DNA from: Echinostoma caproni
Lineage: Eukaryota > Platyhelminthes > Trematoda > Plagiorchiida > Echinostomatidae
Direction: 5' to 3'
DNA: 30,738 nt
NCBI GenBank assembly: GCA_900618425.1
Contig: UZAN01042040.1
Coordinates: 699 to 31,436, forward strand
This document shows positions 1 to 11,240 of the stretch, piece by piece. The notes beneath the pieces were generated by a model, which worked only from the letters and a program-made list of their open reading frames with translations, did no database searches and was not told the origin of the DNA. How positions within the stretch are numbered: position 1 is the stretch's first letter; each line of letters starts with the position of its first letter. Position numbers and translations under genes: made by a program.

Positions 1-1557
1 CTCGGACAAGTTGTAAACTGAGGAAAAGCAATGAATTCAATGGAAACAATTGCGTGTTACGAATGGAGCGGAGAACAATAATAACAACGACAACCGGAAA
101 TCGGGTCTCCAGTCTCGTATTGGCAGATGACGACCCTGGTCGGAGCCTAACCAAATAGGGTCGGGTCTGACCAACTAACTATTCGACGGCCGTGATTGTA
201 ACTGATGCAGTTTGAGATTTTGACAAATTGTCTGATGCACACAAATTGTGCCTAGTAAATGGAGCAGTTTAATTGGTATAATAAATGCTTTCAGTCGAGA
301 GAGAGGGAGGCAGGCTCTAGCAATGCGTGAATCATTACAGTCTATAGAATTTTACCGTGTCTGATAATTATATCCTACCTGGTTCAGTTGAAAGACCAGG
401 TACTTTGGTATAACCTAACCAAAAGGCCTTCCAAAACACAATGAGTACAGCCGTGAGATTTCTATGGATTTTAAGCCTATCACACAACGATTTATGTGGA
501 ATCAGGACAAATATGATTCCAAATGAAAGCACCTTTCGAACCGCTCGGAGAGATGATCAGGTGACCTAAATATCGCCTCGGAGGACGTGCGTTTTATTCC
601 CACCACCAATGCAGCCGCCAGACTTCACCCATTCTACGTTGCATGAGTCGTTACTTCCCTCTTAATAGAAGCTGTATTCACATCTATTTAATGAAGTGAA
701 TTTAAAGGAAAAGAAATTTAATGTGCGCTTCTTATCCGCATTTTCAGGTACACCGCTACTATGTGTGAGTAAACTGATCAACAACGGAAACCCGATTTAA
801 TTCAACGATGCTGATCAAGTTCCTCCCCCCGCCACAGCAAGCAGTATCTCTACCTGGTATAACCATATATGCGAACCAAAACATCACTTACCATTTGTCG
901 ATTCCCTAGTTATCGGTATGGCTTTTGATATTTATATATATATATATATATATATGTTTTGTGCAACAAACGTGTATTGGCCTTAAATACCAACGAAAGT
1001 GGATTTGGCAATCAATTATTTCCATACGCATATTGAATACAAGCTATTTATTGAACAGAAGAAAATTAAAGAATTCGGGGGCAGCTATTGAATAGACGCA
1101 TACATGTGCAGAATATATACGGCCATTGATCACCCTCATGCGGCTCCATGATTTACATCCGATTGCTTGTTTTCAAAACCTGGCGTTTTGAAGCGCAGCC
1201 ACGGGGATGAAATTGGTCTTATCCTATAAAAACAGATAACAAAGATCTGTAATTGCCTACCCTTATGTTTTTGCTTCGGTAAGGCTGATCCAACGTACAT
1301 GCTACGCCCCGATGAACTTAACTATTGTTCCAGAGCTGGAAGGCTCTTCACTGAGTCCGAAATCCGTTCACATTACAATGACAACAACAGCAACAAACGG
1401 TATGCACGTCATTTCATGCTTTGTGAGTTACATCGGACGAAATGTATCTATACTGCAGATGCAGAATACGCCGACACCGTCCTGACAGTTATTTTTACTC
1501 GTTAATGAGGGAGACAAAAGTGAAAGACATTGGTAGCTGGATTATTAAAGCACACAA
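1..1557. other. AT-rich non-coding stretch with an (AT)n microsatellite
   Basis: I see no convincing gene here. A pure (AT)n run lies at 933-955. The 68-codon open frame at 1299-1505 (+) has no recognisable motif and is short enough to be chance. The sequence just before the LINE remnant may include its decayed 5' end, but I cannot place a boundary. A T-rich acceptor-like site at 741-747 followed by GTGAGT at 765-770 would define a 17-nt exon, but it has no coding support. Confidence 0.5.
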
Positions 1558-1587
1558 TTGAATATCGACGTTTGTCCGATGATCATC

Positions 1588-1800
1588 GTATGTCTCTTTC
1601 CCCAACCATCCTCACTTCGCGCCGGGAAACCCAGACTGATTCACGCTACTTTTAAGGATAAAAACGACATCGAGAACGTTTTCCTTTCTAGTCACCTTCT
1701 TGGTAAAGATTTGAATAGAACAAGAAAACATCCTGATCGACCGAGGGCGGAAAGTATTCGCTATCACATGTACCCAGCAGGTGCATGAGAATCAGAGAAT
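1588..1800 (+). pseudogene. LINE ORF1-like segment (nucleic-acid-binding region)
   Basis: The + frame open over 1558-1788 contains a stretch reading GKPRLIHATFKDKNDIENV, followed by a leucine-rich turn and a His-Pro-Asp-Arg-Pro segment. In CR1/Jockey-type elements this pattern (a basic 'RPRL..V.F' strand, then 'D.P' and an Arg-rich helix) is the RRM-like or proximal region encoded upstream of the endonuclease. Its place, about 500 bp before the endonuclease and in the same direction, supports this. The stretch 1800-2280 is a decayed linker in which I can follow only fragments. Confidence 0.6.
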
Positions 1801-2281
1801 AGACGAGTTGTTCTGACTCAAGGAGTCTCAAAATTATACGATCCATAAGAATCTAAATCCTGAAAGAACAACCGTAAAGAATGGGGGGTTCATTCAAGAT
1901 CTGATTATATGTAACAATGTTTTACCACCTTAATCAGCTGGCTTTCGTGCTCAACAAAATACCGTGAAAAGGGCCCCCAGGAATCTGAAAGTAGTCCTTA
2001 GTATCCCAAGAATGGTCACATCGATCTTTCCAGAATGGTATTCAATTCAAAGGACCACTGGAATTACGCCTCAGGCCCCCGTTGAACAAAGATGAAACGA
2101 TGATCGCACAGTATTTACANATTTACAACCTGCCTCTCTCATCTCGAACTCCACTTCTCGGTTCACCTTCGTTAGCCCCAAGCAACAGAATTGATTATCC
2201 AAAAAGCCACTGCTAAGTGATCTCAGCGTCATCGGCATAAATGACGATTCGATCTCCGGTGAATTCCTAGACCGATAGTTT

Positions 2282-2930
2282 CTGACCTGTCTTTATACGA
2301 ACATACAAGGCTTCCTTAGCATATTTTCCGAGGTGCAGCTGCGTTTGCAACTTGGTTAGCGGCATTTTTCTATTGCAGAAACCCAGTTGACGGGGGATAT
2401 TCCTAACTCTGAATTGTTCCTACCTTGGACGCGTCTGCTCCGACGTGATCAGCTCACACGATGATGGTGGTGTCTCGCTTCATCTTCTCAGTAATCTTTA
2501 CTGGGAAACACTTGGTCCCCTCGATGTGTCCCCTAACGAAATTTGGTGCANAAGATGGTGATTGTTATACCGGTGTAATAGTCTATCCCTCGCCTGCATT
2601 CTCAGACTGAACTAAAGAGGAACGATTGTAGATCATGAGATACGCAATCTGAATGAAATCTACTTATTTTCTCATAATAGAAGACTAATTTTCGCTGATG
2701 GATTGGAACGCCAGATATTTATTCACCCATCCGAACGATATTTATCACAGCTCATGGACTCACATTATCAGTTTAATCATGTACATGAGCCCAGTACATT
2801 TGGAGCAAGCCTATTAACACTAAGGTTATACTGGACGTTGACGGATGAGGGTAGAATCCTTCAAATCCACATCTCAATTAGGATTCAGTAACCGTGCAAT
2901 TTTGGCTCACAGTTACATACGCGTTTTACG
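2282..2930 (+). pseudogene. LINE endonuclease domain (apurinic-type), decayed
   Basis: Starting at 2282 the + strand reads CLYTNIQGFLS, the classic opening of the endonuclease of these LINEs. A stretch with AETQLT follows at about 2380, where the catalytic Glu and the 'ETWL' motif belong. An Arg-Arg-Asp and a His/Asp-rich segment then follow, and near 2777 comes HVHEPSTFG, matching the usual 'H...PTRF' block ahead of 'LDLVLTNE'. The residues after 2890 look like the remains of the 'SDH' catalytic block. Several frames must be joined and stops interrupt the domain, so it cannot be functional. Confidence 0.7.
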
Positions 2931-3329
2931 GACACCTGAAAAACAACACTCGCACCCTTATTGACTACGCACAATAGCAGAACTTTGCGGCATTTAAGCA
3001 ATGGAATTTCATGGAAGATTAGTTTTACCCACTGATGCCCTAGAAAAGGTTCTGTTACACTAATTGAACTCATGGAGATCAATACAAACACCGAATGTTT
3101 CAATACATCACTTACACGATTATCCCCTTTCGCAGTAGAACAAAAAAGGGGTGTCACAGAATAATTTCTTCTGACAAGAGTTAAAACGATGGGCAGCTGC
3201 CGAGACTCGGGATAAGTAGATCATGTTGAGAAACATTCGTGCTAAATTCATGCGAGAGAACAAACTGGGGTTCCAAAAAACCGAAGATCTAAAAGAAGCA
3301 TATCCTTGCCACCAGAAAAGTTAAATACA

Positions 3330-4900
3330 AAATACGGGTACTAAGGGGTGCTGGACTCATTTTCACTACTACGTCTGAAGCGGCCATATTCTTAGAAGTA
3401 TACATTTAATAAGCGTTTGCAGCAGGTGACAAAATCGGATTACAGTCTCCATGCCTTCTATCATGTGTTCTATGCCCCCAATTGAATACCGCCAACTTCA
3501 AGACTGAAATGGGTAAAAGTCAAACCGTTGTGATGTAAGAATTCACCCACAGAATCAGATAACATCTATCAATAAACTAACATCCTTGGCAAACCACATA
3601 TCTAAAATAATCGTTGTTTAACAAGACAGTGATTCCTTAGTCCTGGTGTTATTTCACGCATTTACCACGATGGATGCCAAAGAGATCCCGCAAACTGGCG
3701 TGCCAGTACACTTCCTCCTGTAATGGAATCGCTCGTAGTTGTTTCTCTGGTGGAGTGTTTCGAGAATTGTAACACTCTTTCGTTGGCCCAACACGGAGTA
3801 CAACGAAAACGGTCATGCACCACAAGTCTGCTATTTGCACTGAATGAATGGATAAGAAAGGGCATCGCAGAAGCTGCAGCAGACGTATTCTACTAGGACT
3901 TCTCTGAGTGAACCACCGTATACTGCAATGAAATCACCATGACTTCTGTTTTTGACGGCGGTTGCGTGACTGGTTTGAGGAATTTCCTTGATAAGGAATT
4001 TTAACAGTTCATTTAGACGGTTCGATATCGGGACCAATTGGAGCTGTGCATGAAGTTCTACAAGGATCCGTAATTGTTCCATTACTTTTCCTGGCATTCA
4101 TAAACTCTCTAACAGATGTCATTGGTGTAAGAGTAATATTATTCGTTGACCACGCAAAAACACGGCGAACGGTACAACATCCCGAAGATTGTAAAACTGT
4201 ACAGGAAACTTCGGATGTAACCAACCGGTGGTCTCTCACTAATGACATCGAATTCACTACTGGGAAGATTAAGGTTGTATTGTTGCCTCACAGAAGTAAG
4301 TCTTCATACTCACTTGGAAACCAGTCACTGCCGTGTGCTCCAAACCAGAAGGATATGTGAGTTTCCCTTTGGAAGGACGTTGAATGTTAGAGGGTCATCA
4401 ATGGCGTTAAAGCAAGTTAAATTTCTCAAACGTGTTTTAGGCCATTCGAAACGGATCTGTCACGCATTTTGTTACCCGCATAAATTAGACCACATATGGA
4501 GTATGTGATCCAAGTTAGGAACTCATGTTTAATTCGCGACCAAAAGGCACTCGAACGTCCGCAGAGGGTTGAACAGTTACAAACCAAAGCCTCCGTTGAA
4601 GGAATGCAAATCCTTTTCATCTGAACACCGCCGAGTACGGGGAGACATACATGATCCTCGGATATCAAATACTGCATCAGCCTTGCCACCCGTGTATTAC
4701 TCCACTAATACTATTCAGGAATAGTCACTTCCGAAGACATGCCTTTTAAACTTTGCTCCCAAACAGTCGACTAGAATGCAGGTGTCACTTTTTCAGTTTC
4801 AGAGTTTGCATTACCTGGTACTCTCTTCCACCTCAAGTTGTTTGTGCTTCAATCATCGGTTCATTCCAATCCCCGCTCGATGAAGCTTTGAAGCATTTAA
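3330..4900 (+). pseudogene. LINE reverse transcriptase and C-terminal tail, decayed
   Basis: This would copy the element's RNA into DNA. In order: a segment like the start of the RT ORF at about 3340; a block VMESLVVVSLVECFE at about 3720; AQHGVQRKRSCTTSLLF at about 3780 (the family has 'QHGF..GRSC.T.L'); FYLDFSEA-like residues near 3880; LQGSVIVPLLFLAFIN at about 4058 (the family 'PQGSVLGPLLF..FIND' block); and LFVDHAK at about 4140 in place of the FADD box. After a frame change, RPHMEYVIQVRN lies near 4490, and the tail near 4820 reads WYSLPPQVV, the usual 'WN.LP..VV' end. At least three frameshifts and several stops break it. The open frames on the opposite strand here are shadows. Confidence 0.85.
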
Positions 4901-5581
4901 CTGTTCAGCAACCGTGAGTGAATACCGTAAGTTGTTATTTAACTGTACTATCGTCCAAACCCAGTGTGTACAGATCCTGATAAGAATGCAATAAGCTTCA
5001 GCGCTCTAAATTATGGATAGTAAAATTTTGACTCAGAATTCATGCTATCAGAAGATGTTTGCCACAATTCAGGAACTCATAAAAATCAGTTTTGTTTCAT
5101 TTCTAGCGGTTTATTGTGGAGAGGAGAAAATAAAACCAACTGAGCAGCAGGAGAAAGAAATCAGGAATAGATTTTGGAAAAAGCGTCTTTGAAAAACAAT
5201 AGGTCATTTGCAATTCGCAAACAAATAAAATAGTAGTGGGAAATGAATTACTGTAACAGAGCTGAATGAATCCGGACCTAGGTTTTCGATATAATTGGTT
5301 TCGATTTATTTGGAATGAGCCACATGTCTGTTTTTTATTCTTTAGACTAGTTACCTAGTTACAATGGGGGTTTCATTTGAATGGAGGGACTGGAATGTTT
5401 ATCTGAGATTCTTTGGTCTTCCTTTCAATAAACCGCATTAGGCATAAGGGAACTTGACGGCACTTTTTCTCGTCTGACGAACAGGAATGAGATAGGTAAG
5501 AGGCAGGTAAACAAAACGGTGCATGTGTAGAACCAGTAGGCTGAATGAAGTAGTTTCTGCCTTGACGCGAATTCTAGGACG
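4901..5581. other. Unassigned stretch between the old LINE and LTR copy A
   Basis: No gene or recognised repeat is visible. The sequence is AT-rich with many stops in all frames. The 75-codon minus frame at 5438-5665 runs into the LTR and looks like a chance frame. The 3' end of the LINE may extend some distance into this stretch. Confidence 0.4.
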
Positions 5582-5586
5582 TACAC

Positions 5587-6068
5587 TGTGGTGATCCTGG
5601 CCAACGAGCTCCGGGCATACCCTGAAGCGATGCGTTATAGTTTTAGGACAAATGTGATCAATCAAACTTTACGGGTGACGTCAGCAAAGAGCGTACGTGT
5701 CACTGTTTCTGGGCTACATACCATAGGTAGACTGTACCAGCCAATCAGAGGCCGTGCGTTTCAGACAGAAGCAGAACGACGCCAGAAATACTGGAACGCG
5801 ATCGGCAAGAGCCCGGATGACCAATGAGCCTACTTTGTACATACTATTCAATCCCAATTAGTTCTTCCATTAAACGAACTGCTACTCCCGTGACCTTTTC
5901 CTCCCGTCTCAGTTGCGTACGATATTGCGTGCTAGTGCCAGTGTGGTCCAGTGCTTACGTGATTCAGTCTTTGATTGCTAATCCTTGATTCGTATACCGT
6001 GATCCTAATTGCGTTGTTCTATCCCGAGTCCAGTGCGTACTACTACTACCATTACTGCAACCACTACA
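5587..6068 (+). repeat. Solo LTR copy A (482 bp)
   Basis: It begins TGTGGTGATCC and ends ACCACTACA, the TG...CA pattern of a long terminal repeat. The flanking five bases (5582-5586 tacac, 6069-6073 ttcac) agree at four of five positions, as expected for an old target duplication. Inside, an exact TGACGTCA lies at 5676-5683, CCAAT boxes at 5741 and 5821, a TATA-like AT-rich stretch near 5836-5850, and a decayed AATAAA-like site near 5870. The 3' end carries a short TAC run (about 6038-6050). It is similar along its whole length to copies B, D and E. The small open frames inside it (5588-5827, 5975-6277) are not genes. Confidence 0.7.
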
Positions 6069-6073
6069 TTCAC

Positions 6074-6642
6074 ACAATTCGACCAGGATCTCCTTTAATC
6101 CCGATTTCATCGCATCGGTTGGCCCATAGTTTTATTTCAGTTTCCCAGTTTCGCATAAGTTGCTTACAAATTCCGCCCTATATTTTTCAGATCAGTAGTC
6201 GTTATCACATAATAACCGAAACTATACGAAAAATACGCAATCTAGTGCAGCGGTTCAGAGCCGCCGTTTCCCAATAATGTACTCAGGTTGATTAACAAAT
6301 CAATATATTCGGAAAGAAACAGCCGCACTGAAACAGGGGTTTTGGTTGAGACCCCGGAGCATTGTGTTGATTCCGTTGCATGCGTCTCAGTCGTTCGAAG
6401 TTTTCCAACGAACCAACTGGAACAAAAGGGTTTAGTGAATGTGTGTGCGTAAAGGCCCGCTAAGGACACGTCGTTGTTTTGATCCTTCCGCAATGCATAC
6501 CAATCTAGATGAATCCAAAATCATGTGTAGCTATGAATTTTAGTTGTTTCTCGTGGATCATATGGCTCGAGTGTACTTATTTAGACCGGCAGTTCGAAAG
6601 TTGTCTGTTCCAGTCTCACACCGCGGTTACGTACACGACACG
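6074..6642. other. Unassigned stretch after LTR copy A
   Basis: No LTR-retrotransposon interior follows copy A: no primer-binding site, gag or pol is visible, which is why the copy is called solo. Two T-rich acceptor-like sites occur near 6137 and 6187, with no coding support. I see no RNA gene. Confidence 0.4.
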
Positions 6643-6727
6643 TGTTGTGACATACTACTCACTTGTGAGTAGTACGCAAAAAGATGCGATCAATGGTCTC
6701 TTTCAACGATTAAAAGCGAACAAGACC
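6643..6727 (+). repeat. Repeat family 2, copy 1, with a perfect 9-bp palindrome
   Basis: The segment starts TGTTGTGA and contains ACTACTCAC-TT-GTGAGTAGT at 6654-6673, a perfect inverted repeat. The same start, the same palindrome (one change) and the block 'gattaaaa...aacaagacc' recur at 30541-30606. Two copies 24 kb apart with matching 5' edges mark a dispersed repeat. A start of TGTTG would suit an LTR, but I cannot find the other end. Confidence 0.55.
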
Positions 6728-7609
6728 TGTTATAGCAAACTGCTGCTGTTCGGTATAGTGAATACAACAATGCGCAACTGATAGGAAGCTGTTCTATCAA
6801 CCATCTTGTGTGTGTGCAGAAATTCTGCAAATTTGTTCCAAATGAGATATTTTGCCATATGAATGACAATTTAACCACGTCCTGGCCGTTTATTGCAGCA
6901 GACAACTATCCTCGACCAGCAGCGCCTTGTAGAATTATAATAGGCGTAGATTAATTATATCCATACAAACTATTCTTTCACACGAACTACGGAACACAGG
7001 CTCAACTTACTCAATTACTCATTGCAGGTAGGTTGGTTCTATTTGAGGTCAGAGAGAGAGAGAGAATGAGGAAACTAGTTGAGTTTTTTCCCACTACCGT
7101 CACAAAAACTGATTAAAAAAATACGTTTTTCCTTGGAGGGATTCAATCAGAAATATTTACGGTTCCGGATTTTGGCAAGCACTAAGCAAAGATTTGCGAC
7201 TGCCTGGTTGTGTCAGTTTCCAATTGTTTAGCATTCGTCCAGTAAACCGCGATTCCAAAATCACATTGGTCAATGCACCGTGTCTATTCGGGGAATTTAC
7301 CTGGAGTACTACGCAATGGATTGTTTTCAAAGACCTTAACCGAATTTGCTGCTTTGCGTTCCACGAGACTTCAAAGAAAAGATATTATTATGTATTCTCT
7401 TGGGAGATGAGAATAGGATAAAGCAAGTCAGTTTGCCTAGCAGCAAACAGCACATCTTAGGCCGGAAATTTGATCAGAATAAGTTGTGCTAAAGGCTGTC
7501 TAAACTATTTTCGGCGCGGTACCCAGCCCGTTTCAGACTTTACATAAAACAAAACGCGAATAAATTGCACAGAAACGATACGAGTGGGGAAAGTAGACTA
7601 CGAACTCAC
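6728..7609. other. Unassigned stretch with a (GA)n run
   Basis: A (GA)n microsatellite lies at 7051-7065. The 75-codon + frame at 7194-7421 encodes an aromatic-rich peptide with no motif I recognise. No repeat shared with other parts of the window was found. On the minus strand this could be intron sequence downstream of the candidate exon at 7610-7749. Confidence 0.35.
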
Positions 7610-7749
7610 CTTTTCCACTGACAACAGTATTGCTTGATGACGCTATCGATTGTTCACCGTCCGCGAAATAAGAAGAATCGGGAATTGTCCGTTCTGAAAC
7701 TTTTCGTAATGAAGGAAACGCAGAGTGTGAATCGCTGATCAGAGAAGAG
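7610..7749 (-). CDS. Candidate internal exon, Ser-rich, unknown protein
   Basis: Read on the minus strand, a T/G-rich tract ending GCGCAG is followed by 140 nt and then a strong donor, GGAAAAG|GTGAGTTC. Only one of the three frames is open across the exon. It gives 46 complete codons, is rich in Ser, Asp and Glu, and contains ERTIPDSSYFADGEQS. The intron phases would be 2 on entry and 1 on exit. I do not recognise the protein, and the composition suggests a disordered segment. No neighbouring exon with matching phase was found nearby. It could be a chance acceptor-donor pair in non-coding DNA. Confidence 0.3.
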
Positions 7750-8040
7750 CTGCGCGCAAAACCAACACATACACATTGCAACGGAATATCCTAAAGCAAA
7801 GTGTACAGTGTGCACAGAAATAGGGTAACTGCTAAACTGTAAAAATACAACGAGAACAAATATAGGTATTGATCGAATCGTGTAACCGGACTCATATTTT
7901 GGAAACATTTAAATTGGCAATATCATACAAGTATATTACTAGCTATGGGTGAGGTGTAATTATTCCGAACTTTGACCACCGATACAATATTCTTAGTTCT
8001 CGTATATCACCGCTTGAATCTGCACGATATCTGTATTGTA
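7750..8040. other. Unassigned stretch before the second LINE
   Basis: AT-rich, with no motif. It includes the T-rich tract (minus strand) that would serve as acceptor for the exon at 7610-7749. The second LINE begins abruptly near 8040, so part of this stretch is the insertion flank. Confidence 0.35.
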
Positions 8041-8970
8041 GACAACACAATAAATTGGCTCATGTCGTTTTTGAGCAATCGTACCTTACGGGTGAGGGTG
8101 GGAGTCAGAAACTGAAATGGTCCCGAGTCGAGCCCCACAAGGCTCTGTGTTAAGACCCCTACTGTCCCTTATGTTCATAAACGACCTGGTGCAAAATCTC
8201 TGCTTCATTTTTGCCGATGATATCAAAGTGACAGGTACAGACTTGCAGTGGGATTTAGAGATAGTTCATCTATGGGCTGTTCAGTGGGATCTGCCTCTGG
8301 ATCTCACCAAGTGTTGGCTGTTGGCCACCAGACCCAACACGTACTTGGTAAACGGTCTACCGCTACAATGGGCCTCACAAATGAGAGACCTCTGGGTTAT
8401 TACGAACCACAACTTCAAGTCCCCAGCTCAGTGCCTCAAGGCAACGAACAAGCCTGTAGTGGAATTATTTCGCCAAATGTGCAACAGTCACTAGCAGACA
8501 ATCGGTGGTTTTCGTTCCTTTATATAAGACTGTTGTTCGCTCTCATTTAGAATATTGTGTCCAGGCGTGGGCACCATATTACAGGAAAGACATGACATGC
8601 ATAGAGAAGAAGCAGTGTCTGGCCACCCGAAAGTTAGCTGGACAGAAGGGTAAGAGTTACGATCAGAGGCTAAGGGATCTCGAACTATTCTTGTGTGAAC
8701 GCTGGAAAGTGCGGGGTGACCTGATGGAGACTTTCCAAATAATGACAGGTCTGTCAAGGCTCAACCTAGATGACCTGTTTACCCTAAGCCCTAATCACTG
8801 CACGAGAGGCCACAGCCTCAAGCTGCAAAGGAACCACGCTCGACTGGATATCCGGGATAACTTCTTTTCACACAGGGTCATATCTATGTGGAATAAGTTG
8901 CCTGACGAGATAGTCAACTGCACAAGCGTCAAAGTGTTTGAGGCTCACAATTAGAAAGCGGCAAATTATA
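8041..8970 (+). mobile_element. Younger 5'-truncated CR1/Jockey-type LINE (RT 3' half)
   Basis: The + strand encodes the C-terminal part of a reverse transcriptase in two long frames, 8117-8494 and 8505-8954, separated by one frameshift at about 8490-8505. Visible blocks are: WLMSFLSNRTLRVRVG just upstream at about 8055, APQGSVLRPLL...FIND (8137-8190), an intact FADD catalytic box at about 8212, VRSHLEYCVQAWAPYYRKD in the second frame, and the tail ending near MWNKLPDEIVN (about 8888). The endonuclease and the first part of the RT are missing, the usual 5' truncation of a LINE insertion. Conservation is much better than in the copy at 1.6-4.9 kb, so it inserted later. A short 3' UTR-like AT-rich stretch follows the stop at 8953. 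Confidence 0.9.
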
Positions 8971-9576
8971 CATTGTCAAATTAAAAGTAAAATACCCGCA
9001 TCATCCCTCTGATTCATTGTTAGAAATAAATTATTATACATTTTTGCGGAGGCTTTGTAATTTCGCAACTGATGCAACAGCAACCGATCACCATTTCCTC
9101 CAACACGCGGAGAAGGCCTATTATTTACGTTATGGTTTTTCGCGCATTATTCCACACTGCCTTAAAACGCTACCCAGTTATCAATTCTACTGAAAGAAAT
9201 CGCTCATTCCTAATGTCCTGCAACAGTATATAACATGGATTCTGAGCAGTCCTCTACAGGACTGATTATCCTAGGAATCTCCACTTTTCGTCCAAGTTTT
9301 AATAGAACCTCACCAAGAACGAGATATCTAATTGTACAATCGGACGCATTGACGCCTCCCTTTTGCACAGAATTTAAAAATAAAAACAGAAAAGTATGTA
9401 TTGTTTGACTATTTGTACATACATCTCATTCATCTGGTTGATAGACATCAAAACATAGTAATAGTAATAGTGATAGTTTTAGTAATAAAAAAGATATATC
9501 TTACGAAACAAACTGATTCTTTTCTCATTCGTATTGATATGTTCATTCACACTCAACAAGTTCAAACAACACGATA
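8971..9576. other. Unassigned stretch between the second LINE and R1 copy 1
   Basis: No gene or RNA is evident. It includes the probable LINE 3' UTR (to roughly 9050). The + frame from 9401, which runs on into R1, is rich in Ile and Tyr and looks like AT-rich chance coding. Confidence 0.35.
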
Positions 9577-11240
9577 TATGCCAAAGTATTACTCACATGA
9601 TCCGATTGAACTTCTCGGACCTTTAAGTTTCCAAGGAAACATTGTAATTAAAAGGCATTTAATAAATATAATATATATTCACTAATGAGTGTCTTGTAAG
9701 TAACAGGGTTGGTTTTGTTTGTTTGTAGCTGGAGTGTTAGTGCTTGATTTAAGATGTTTACACATTATGAAGGTCCACTTCAATGTTGTTAAAACCTCCG
9801 CAGTCGGATTGTCAAGCTCGGTGTCCTTACATGATGAAATGTGCGCAGGCAAGATGATGAAGATGATACATGGCGAACAAGATTGCACAGCAAATTCAGA
9901 ACTAGTTTTGGATGATTGCACGTGCGTGCCCAATTGCATGGAGTAAAGCATCAGGAGTTCCTACTGTTTTATTCGGTTAAAAATATCAGAATTTTTATTT
10001 ATTTTACAATCTCTCAAGAATGTCATTATTGAGTCACATTTCACCTTCAGATGTCAAAAAAACTCTCTTTAGCTCTCAGAAAAAATGTTTGTAGAATATA
10101 AAATGATACATTTTTATGAACATGGAAAGCGACAAAAAAGGTCTGCGAAATTCAGCAAGATTGGCGATTAAATATCATCATCAACTCTCGTCACCATCAC
10201 ATTCCAGTTCTGTTTTCCATCTCGTTCGGATCCGTTTGGATCCAGGTGAATGGTGGTAGTGGTGGTTATGATGATGATGATGGTGGTGGTGGTAGTAGTA
10301 GTGATGATCTATGTGACCAGTGATAGTTTACATTATTCAGCTTCTCCCAAAGCAAAATTCTATGGATTACAGTGCATAATTTGTTGTTAGCATCTTCCAG
10401 ATATGGCTCAAATCATTTTACTTACTCGGTGGATATTTGAAGTTCACTATAGAAATGAAATTTCATGAGGTATGTTACATACGCGACCAAATCACGCCTT
10501 GGTGATATTAGAAAAGGAGAACTACATACTTCATACGCTCCTCAGTCCAGATTTCAAAACGAACAGATCACTGTGATGATCCAGGCCTACACGATGGCGC
10601 CTACCCTGCAGCGGCAAGTGACAGTTTCAGGACATTGGCGACCAATCAAGTTTGAATGCTGACGTCAATGACACGTGCATGGCTTCTAAATACAAGTCAT
10701 TGGTGGATGGTGCCAGCCAATGCAATAAATGCAGACAGAAGCAAGATTATGCAGGCAGTACTGCAATCCAACTGGTGGAAGCCCAGATAGCCAATAATCT
10801 CCCTTTGTACATATTATTTAATCACTTCCATTTCTTCCAATAACCGACCTACTTACTGCCAGTCCTGTGGCCTTTTCCTCGCGTCTCGTTCTCGTGGGAC
10901 ATTGCGTACCATTTTGGTCCAGTGCTTCTGCGATCCAGTCAGCGATAGCTGATTATCGATTCGGGTCTTGTAATTCATATTGCGTGATTGGTGTTTCGAA
11001 TTCCGTGCTTACTACTACTACTACCATTACAAACATTACAATCGCGTACAGAAAATTGTACCGAACAAAAGGTGACTTGTGCTCCGTTTGTCGGTGAAGT
11101 ACTACCAGCTTCCCTAGGCTTAAGGCGGTGGATTTTACCACCGAGGCTTTTGTCTGACCACTGTTTGATCCACGATGCAACAGCGGGTCGGAGTGTGGAA
11201 CTGGCAACTTATTGACTTCTGGTATCCAATTCAGCGGATC
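9577..11240 (+). repeat. Repeat R1, copy 1, interrupted by LTR copy B
   Basis: Three blocks match R1 copy 2 in the same order and direction. Block a (9577-9690) shares 'actcacatgat' and 'gacctttaagtt'. Block b (10170-10566) shares the ATCATCAT/TGGTGG region, 'tggatatttga' and 'acgcgaccaaatc'. Block c (about 11050-11235) shares 'ctccg..cgtcgg.gaa.tactaccagct' and 'tgatccac.atgca'. About 380 bp at 9775-10150 is absent from copy 2. LTR copy B sits between blocks b and c. A TGG/TGA microsatellite occupies 10251-10307. No protein homology is seen, and the element class is unknown. Confidence 0.6.
10572..11040 (+). repeat. Solo LTR copy B (469 bp), nested in R1
   Basis: It begins TGTGATGATCC and ends CATTACA. 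Flanking five-mers are 10567-10571 atcac and 11041-11045 atcgc (four of five match). An exact TGACGTCA lies at 10660-10667, CCAAT boxes at 10642, 10717 and 10791, a TATA-like TATTATTTAA near 10812, and a short TAC run at about 11010-11024. R1 copy 2 is continuous at the corresponding place, which gives an empty-site comparison and supports insertion of this LTR into R1. Confidence 0.75.

Larger units (their letters stand above)
1558..4900 (+). mobile_element. Old, nearly full-length CR1/Jockey-type LINE (decayed)
   Basis: The three parts of a non-LTR retrotransposon lie in order and on one strand: an ORF1-like segment (about 1588-1800), an apurinic-type endonuclease (about 2282-2930), a linker (about 2930-3330) and a reverse transcriptase with its C-terminal tail (about 3330-4900). 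All parts are recognised only by stitching frames by eye, because stops and frameshifts are frequent. The polymerase catalytic box is altered, reading Phe-Val-Asp-His where the family has Phe-Ala-Asp-Asp, so the copy is dead. It is far more decayed than the second LINE at 8.0-9.0 kb. Clade assignment to CR1/Jockey is from the general look of the RT and its tail; a tree would be needed to fix it. I cannot see a clear 3' tail or target duplication. Confidence 0.85.

Noticed and set aside
748..764. 17-nt exon between a good acceptor and GTGAGT
   Set aside because: The base before the donor is T, no coding context, and such pairs are common by chance.
3831..4257. Overlapping minus-strand open frames of 82-88 codons
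   Set aside because: They are antisense to the old LINE reverse transcriptase, whose + strand motifs are clear.
5588..6277. Open frames of 79 and 100 codons on +
   Set aside because: They lie in LTR copy A; the matching frames are not kept in copies B, D and E.
8491..8757. Minus-strand frame of 88 codons
   Set aside because: Shadow of the second LINE's well-preserved RT on +.
9719..9946. Cys-containing + frame after a T-rich acceptor-like site
   Set aside because: Its start lies in repeat R1, it matches no family firmly, and an equally long frame runs on the other strand.
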